This document shows, piece after piece, positions 61,264-64,000 of a stretch of DNA of 64,000 nucleotides (the first letter of the stretch is position 1; every line of letters starts with the position of its first letter). Below the pieces are notes generated by a model, which saw nothing but the letters and a program-made list of their open reading frames with translations, made no database searches and was not told the origin of the DNA. The stretch is taken from NCBI RefSeq assembly GCF_051155795.1, contig NZ_DAXETW010000037.1, positions 34,980-98,979 of the forward strand, read 5' to 3'. Source of the DNA: Longibacter sp051155795. Lineage in GTDB: Bacteria; Bacteroidota; Rhodothermia; Rhodothermales; Salinibacteraceae. The translations under genes were made by a program, and so were the position numbers.

Positions 61264-62526
61264 ATGAAGGCCCATCTGCTCACCATCGGTGACGAGCTTC
61301 TCATTGGCCAGACCACCAACACCAACGCCGCGTGGCTTGGTGACGCGCTAAGCCGAATCGGTGTTCACGTTGAGCGCTCGGTGACAATCGGGGACGACCC
61401 GCGGGCAATTGCGGAGGAGCTCGACCGGTCGTACCGGGACGCACGCCTGGTAATCACCACGGGCGGCCTCGGCCCGACGCATGACGATGTCACGAAGTCG
61501 ATCGTCAGCCAGTACTTCGATGCGCCGCTGGAGACGGATGACGAGCTACTCGCACGGGTGAAGCAATACTACGAACGGCGCGGTCGGGACATGCCGCCGG
61601 AGGTGGCAGATCTGGCCACGGTCCCTCGTGGATTCGACATGCTGCAAAACGACGTCGGGACTGCCGTCGGCCTCTGGCATGCAGACACGCGTAAAGACGA
61701 GCGCCTGATTGCGGTCCTGCCGGGCGTTCCGCCGGAGATGAAGTCGATTTACGAAAACGGCGTCGAACCGCGTCTTCTTGCGCGAGCGGATCTACAAGAC
61801 CTTGCTCACCGAACGCTCCTGACGACGGGCGTTCCGGAATCCAGCCTTCAGCGGAAGATCGGCGACCTGTCCGACTGGCTCGGGGACGATCTGAAACTGG
61901 CCTATCTGCCATCCACGAACGGCGTGCGCCTGCGTCTCACAGCCTACGCAAGAGACCGTGCCGTCGCGGAGAACCGGATCGACGCTCTCGAGAAGGAGCT
62001 GCGACGTCGGATCGGAAAATACATTTTCGGTACGGGAAAAGACACACTGGAAGGCGTGGTCGGCGGATTGCTTCGCGAGAGAAGCCTAACGGTTGCGACC
62101 GCCGAAAGCGCCACAGGCGGCCTGATCGGCCACCGGCTGACCTCAGAACCTGGATCATCAGACTACTTTCTCGGGGGAATCGTTGCATATGCCAATGCCG
62201 TCAAGACGGACGTTCTCGGCGTTGGGCCCTCGACGCTTCGAGAGTATGGTGCCGTGAGCCTGCCCGTGGCTGAGCAAATGGCCGCTGGCGCTGCAGAACG
62301 GCTGGATGCCTCGATCGGCATCTCCACGTCGGGGATTGCCGGACCCGGAGGGGGATCAGACGAAAAACCGGTCGGGACGGTCTGTATCGGGTTTGCGAAA
62401 CGCATGGATGACGGCACCACGGACGTAGATAGCGTCCGTTTGCAACTTACGAACGATCGTTCGCTGAACAAGGAGCTGTTTGCCACGTCAGCGCTCGAGA
62501 TGATCCGACGAAAACTGCTCTGGTAG
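61264..62526 (+). CDS. cinA: CinA: competence/damage-inducible protein, NMN deamidase
   Basis: 420 residues. The N-terminal MoCF-like domain (AHLLTIGDELLIGQTTNTNA, VITTGGLGPTHDDVTKSIVS) is joined to a C-terminal amidase domain with catalytic Ser in TAESATGGLIGHRL, and STSGIAGPGGGSDEKPVGTV. CinA hydrolyses nicotinamide mononucleotide and has ADP-ribose pyrophosphatase activity in some species. It lies just before recA, an order conserved in many bacteria. Confidence 0.94.
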   Translation: MKAHLLTIGDELLIGQTTNTNAAWLGDALSRIGVHVERSVTIGDDPRAIAEELDRSYRDARLVITTGGLGPTHDDVTKSIVSQYFDAPLETDDELLARVKQYYERRGRDMPPEVADLATVPRGFDMLQNDVGTAVGLWHADTRKDERLIAVLPGVPPEMKSIYENGVEPRLLARADLQDLAHRTLLTTGVPESSLQRKIGDLSDWLGDDLKLAYLPSTNGVRLRLTAYARDRAVAENRIDALEKELRRRIGKYIFGTGKDTLEGVVGGLLRERSLTVATAESATGGLIGHRLTSEPGSSDYFLGGIVAYANAVKTDVLGVGPSTLREYGAVSLPVAEQMAAGAAERLDASIGISTSGIAGPGGGSDEKPVGTVCIGFAKRMDDGTTDVDSVRLQLTNDRSLNKELFATSALEMIRRKLLW

Positions 62527-62879
62527 GCCTCAATCTTCGGTCCGCGACGAACCCGGCGACCCTCGTGCCGTAGTATATCACGACTACTGTGTGGAATATG
62601 TGCCGCGTGTGTTGCCGTGTGGACCCATTTTCGCGTGGTCCCGTTTCGCTTTGCGGTAGAGAAGAAGAGAAGAATCGAGCCGACGGCAGGACGCCCCAGC
62701 GTCTACGTGTGACACCGGGATGTCACCCCTCCGATGTTATGTTTATTCCGGTCGATGTGTCTATACCGGTAGGAGTGAAGGTTTGCACGCACCGGGGAAG
62801 GTGATCGTCGACGCCCGGCCCCGGGCACAGCGCAGGCTCGCTGCGCATTCAACCGAAATCACGAAGCAACCACTGCATC
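62527..62879 (+). promoter_or_regulatory. recA upstream region with two repeat elements
   Basis: 353 bases without a gene. A perfect inverted repeat GTGACA-N6-TGTCAC lies at 62709-62726. A direct repeat TATTCCGGT / TATACCGGT starts at 62744 and 62762, 18 bases apart. These are candidates for operators controlling recA; neither matches a standard LexA box. Confidence 0.45.
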
Positions 62880-63947
62880 ATGGCAGACGAGAACGGTCAG
62901 AAGAAGAAAGCCTTGGACCTTGCCGTCAAGCAGATCCATCGCGAGCACGGCAAAGGGTCCATCATGAAGATGGGCGAAGAGCCCGATCGAGCGATCAAGT
63001 CGATCCCGACCGGATCGTTGACGCTCGACGCGGCTCTCGGTGTCGGCGGCGTCCCGCGCGGGCGGATCGTCGAGATTTACGGCCCGGAGGCGTCCGGTAA
63101 GACGACGCTCGCTCAGCATATCATCGCCGAAGCCCAGAAACTGGGCGGCTCGTGTGCCTTTATCGATGCAGAGCACGCGCTCGACCCGAATTATGCGGAG
63201 GCGCTGGGGATCGACATTGACGAGCTTCTTATCTCGCAGCCCGATACTGGCGAGCAGGCCCTGAACATCTGCGACACGCTCGTGCGCAGCGGCGCGCTGG
63301 ACGTGATCGTGATTGACTCGGTCGCCGCCCTGGTTCCGCAGGCGGAGTTGGAGGGGGACATGGGCGACTCCCATGTCGGTCTCCAGGCGCGACTGATGTC
63401 GCAGGCGCTCCGGAAGCTGGCAGGGACGATCAACCGGACGAAGACCGTGCTCATCTTCATCAACCAGATACGAATGAAGATCGGGGTGATGTTCGGGAGC
63501 CCGGAGACGACGTCCGGCGGCCGCGCACTGAAGTTTTACTGCTCCGTCCGCTTGGACATCCGCCGGATCGGTGCCGTCAAAGACGGATCGGACGTCGTTG
63601 GTAACCGCACCCGCGTTCGCGTCAAGCAGAACAAGGTGGCTCCGCCGTTCCGGGAGGCGGAGTTCGACATCATCTACGGGGAAGGCATCTCGTCCCTCGG
63701 CGAGCTGATTGACCTCGGAACCGAGCACGACATCATTGAAAAGCGCGGCTCCTGGTATTCCTATGAGGACGACACCATCGCCCAGGGCCGGGAGGCAACC
63801 AAGGAATGGTTGGATGAGAACGAGGAGGAGCGCGAAGAAATCAAGACCGCGATCCGCCACAAACTGGGGATGCTCTCGGAGGAAGAGGAGGAAGCCATGA
63901 AGGCCAAGGAAGACGACGGTGACGGAGACGAGGAAGACGATTCTTGA
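62880..63947 (+). CDS. recA: Recombinase A
   Basis: 355 residues, complete. Walker A GPEASGKT (68-75), Walker B region VIVIDSVAALVPQAELEG, loop L1 GDSHVGLQARLMSQALRKL, and loop L2 NQIRMKIGVMFGSPETTSGG are all standard. The acidic tail ends DDGDGDEEDDS. It forms the nucleoprotein filament in strand exchange and, where present, stimulates LexA cleavage. The stop is 53 bases before the window end. Confidence 0.98.
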   Translation: MADENGQKKKALDLAVKQIHREHGKGSIMKMGEEPDRAIKSIPTGSLTLDAALGVGGVPRGRIVEIYGPEASGKTTLAQHIIAEAQKLGGSCAFIDAEHALDPNYAEALGIDIDELLISQPDTGEQALNICDTLVRSGALDVIVIDSVAALVPQAELEGDMGDSHVGLQARLMSQALRKLAGTINRTKTVLIFINQIRMKIGVMFGSPETTSGGRALKFYCSVRLDIRRIGAVKDGSDVVGNRTRVRVKQNKVAPPFREAEFDIIYGEGISSLGELIDLGTEHDIIEKRGSWYSYEDDTIAQGREATKEWLDENEEEREEIKTAIRHKLGMLSEEEEEAMKAKEDDGDGDEEDDS

Positions 63948-64000
63948 CGGTACGTCCTCTGTATAACGATCTGTATACCGATTGGACACGTGATGCCGCG

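Noticed and set aside
62859..63989. 376-codon minus-strand frame opposite recA
   Set aside because: Mirror of recA codon structure.

Overview
The window looks like a chromosomal segment of a high-GC Bacteroidota-type bacterium, most plausibly Rhodothermales (Salinibacter/Longimonas/Rhodothermus side). Three things support this. A secreted protein at 49-50.7 kb ends in a type IX secretion (Por) sorting domain. Purine-rich ribosome-binding sites are mostly weak or absent before clear starts. The tmRNA encodes a tag ending in YAMAA. The lineage is an inference from these signs; no 16S rRNA is present. No CRISPR array, insertion sequence, phage, integrase or tRNA was recognised.

Layout, left to right. 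0-2 kb: the end of a sodium:solute symporter and a secreted CsgG-like protein. 2.1-11.9 kb: an RDD membrane protein divergent from a long plus-strand cluster of SpoIIM-like protein, polytopic membrane protein, DUF4129, DUF4350, MoxR ATPase, VWA lipoprotein and DUF58; this is the familiar MoxR-DUF58 envelope cluster. 12-13.7 kb: Ppx/GppA phosphatase. 14.2-21.6 kb: the membrane arm of complex I (nuoJKLMN) with a pterin-carbinolamine dehydratase gene between nuoM and nuoN, and a small PH/SHOCT-like gene before the terminator. 21.7-22.9 kb: about 1.25 kb without a convincing gene.

22.9-30.3 kb is the most unusual part. It holds an outer-membrane-like protein of unknown function, a frameshifted monooxygenase-like gene, and a minus-strand set of three genes. 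Two of the three are large uncharacterised paralogues sharing a core motif and an almost identical C-terminal tail. The third is a TIGR02594/CHAP-like protein whose catalytic residues look substituted. 30.4-31.6 kb has a GNAT acetyltransferase and a SnoaL-like protein, followed by a complete tmRNA gene with terminator. 32.4-35.4 kb has a DsbD-type reductase and a secreted redoxin. 35.5-39.4 kb holds a low-complexity acidic protein, mazG and a type III polyketide synthase.

39.5-48.8 kb, all minus strand: three tandem secreted amidohydrolase-family proteins (two without the HxH metal motif), a double-AAA ATPase, class I fructose-bisphosphate aldolase and a methyltransferase. 49-54 kb: the T9SS cargo, a BtuD-like ABC ATPase with a PduO adenosyltransferase (corrinoid unit), an M23 peptidase and an isoaspartyl peptidase. 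55-64 kb: SpoIID/LytB protein, TatD, DnaK, then pgsA, pyrE, cinA and recA in one direction, ending with recA complete.

Several spacers carry degenerate short-word repeat tracts, a recurrent local feature. Start codons were often moved inward from the longest open frame to the first Met giving a sensible signal peptide or domain start. All family names are from reading motifs by eye, not from searches.
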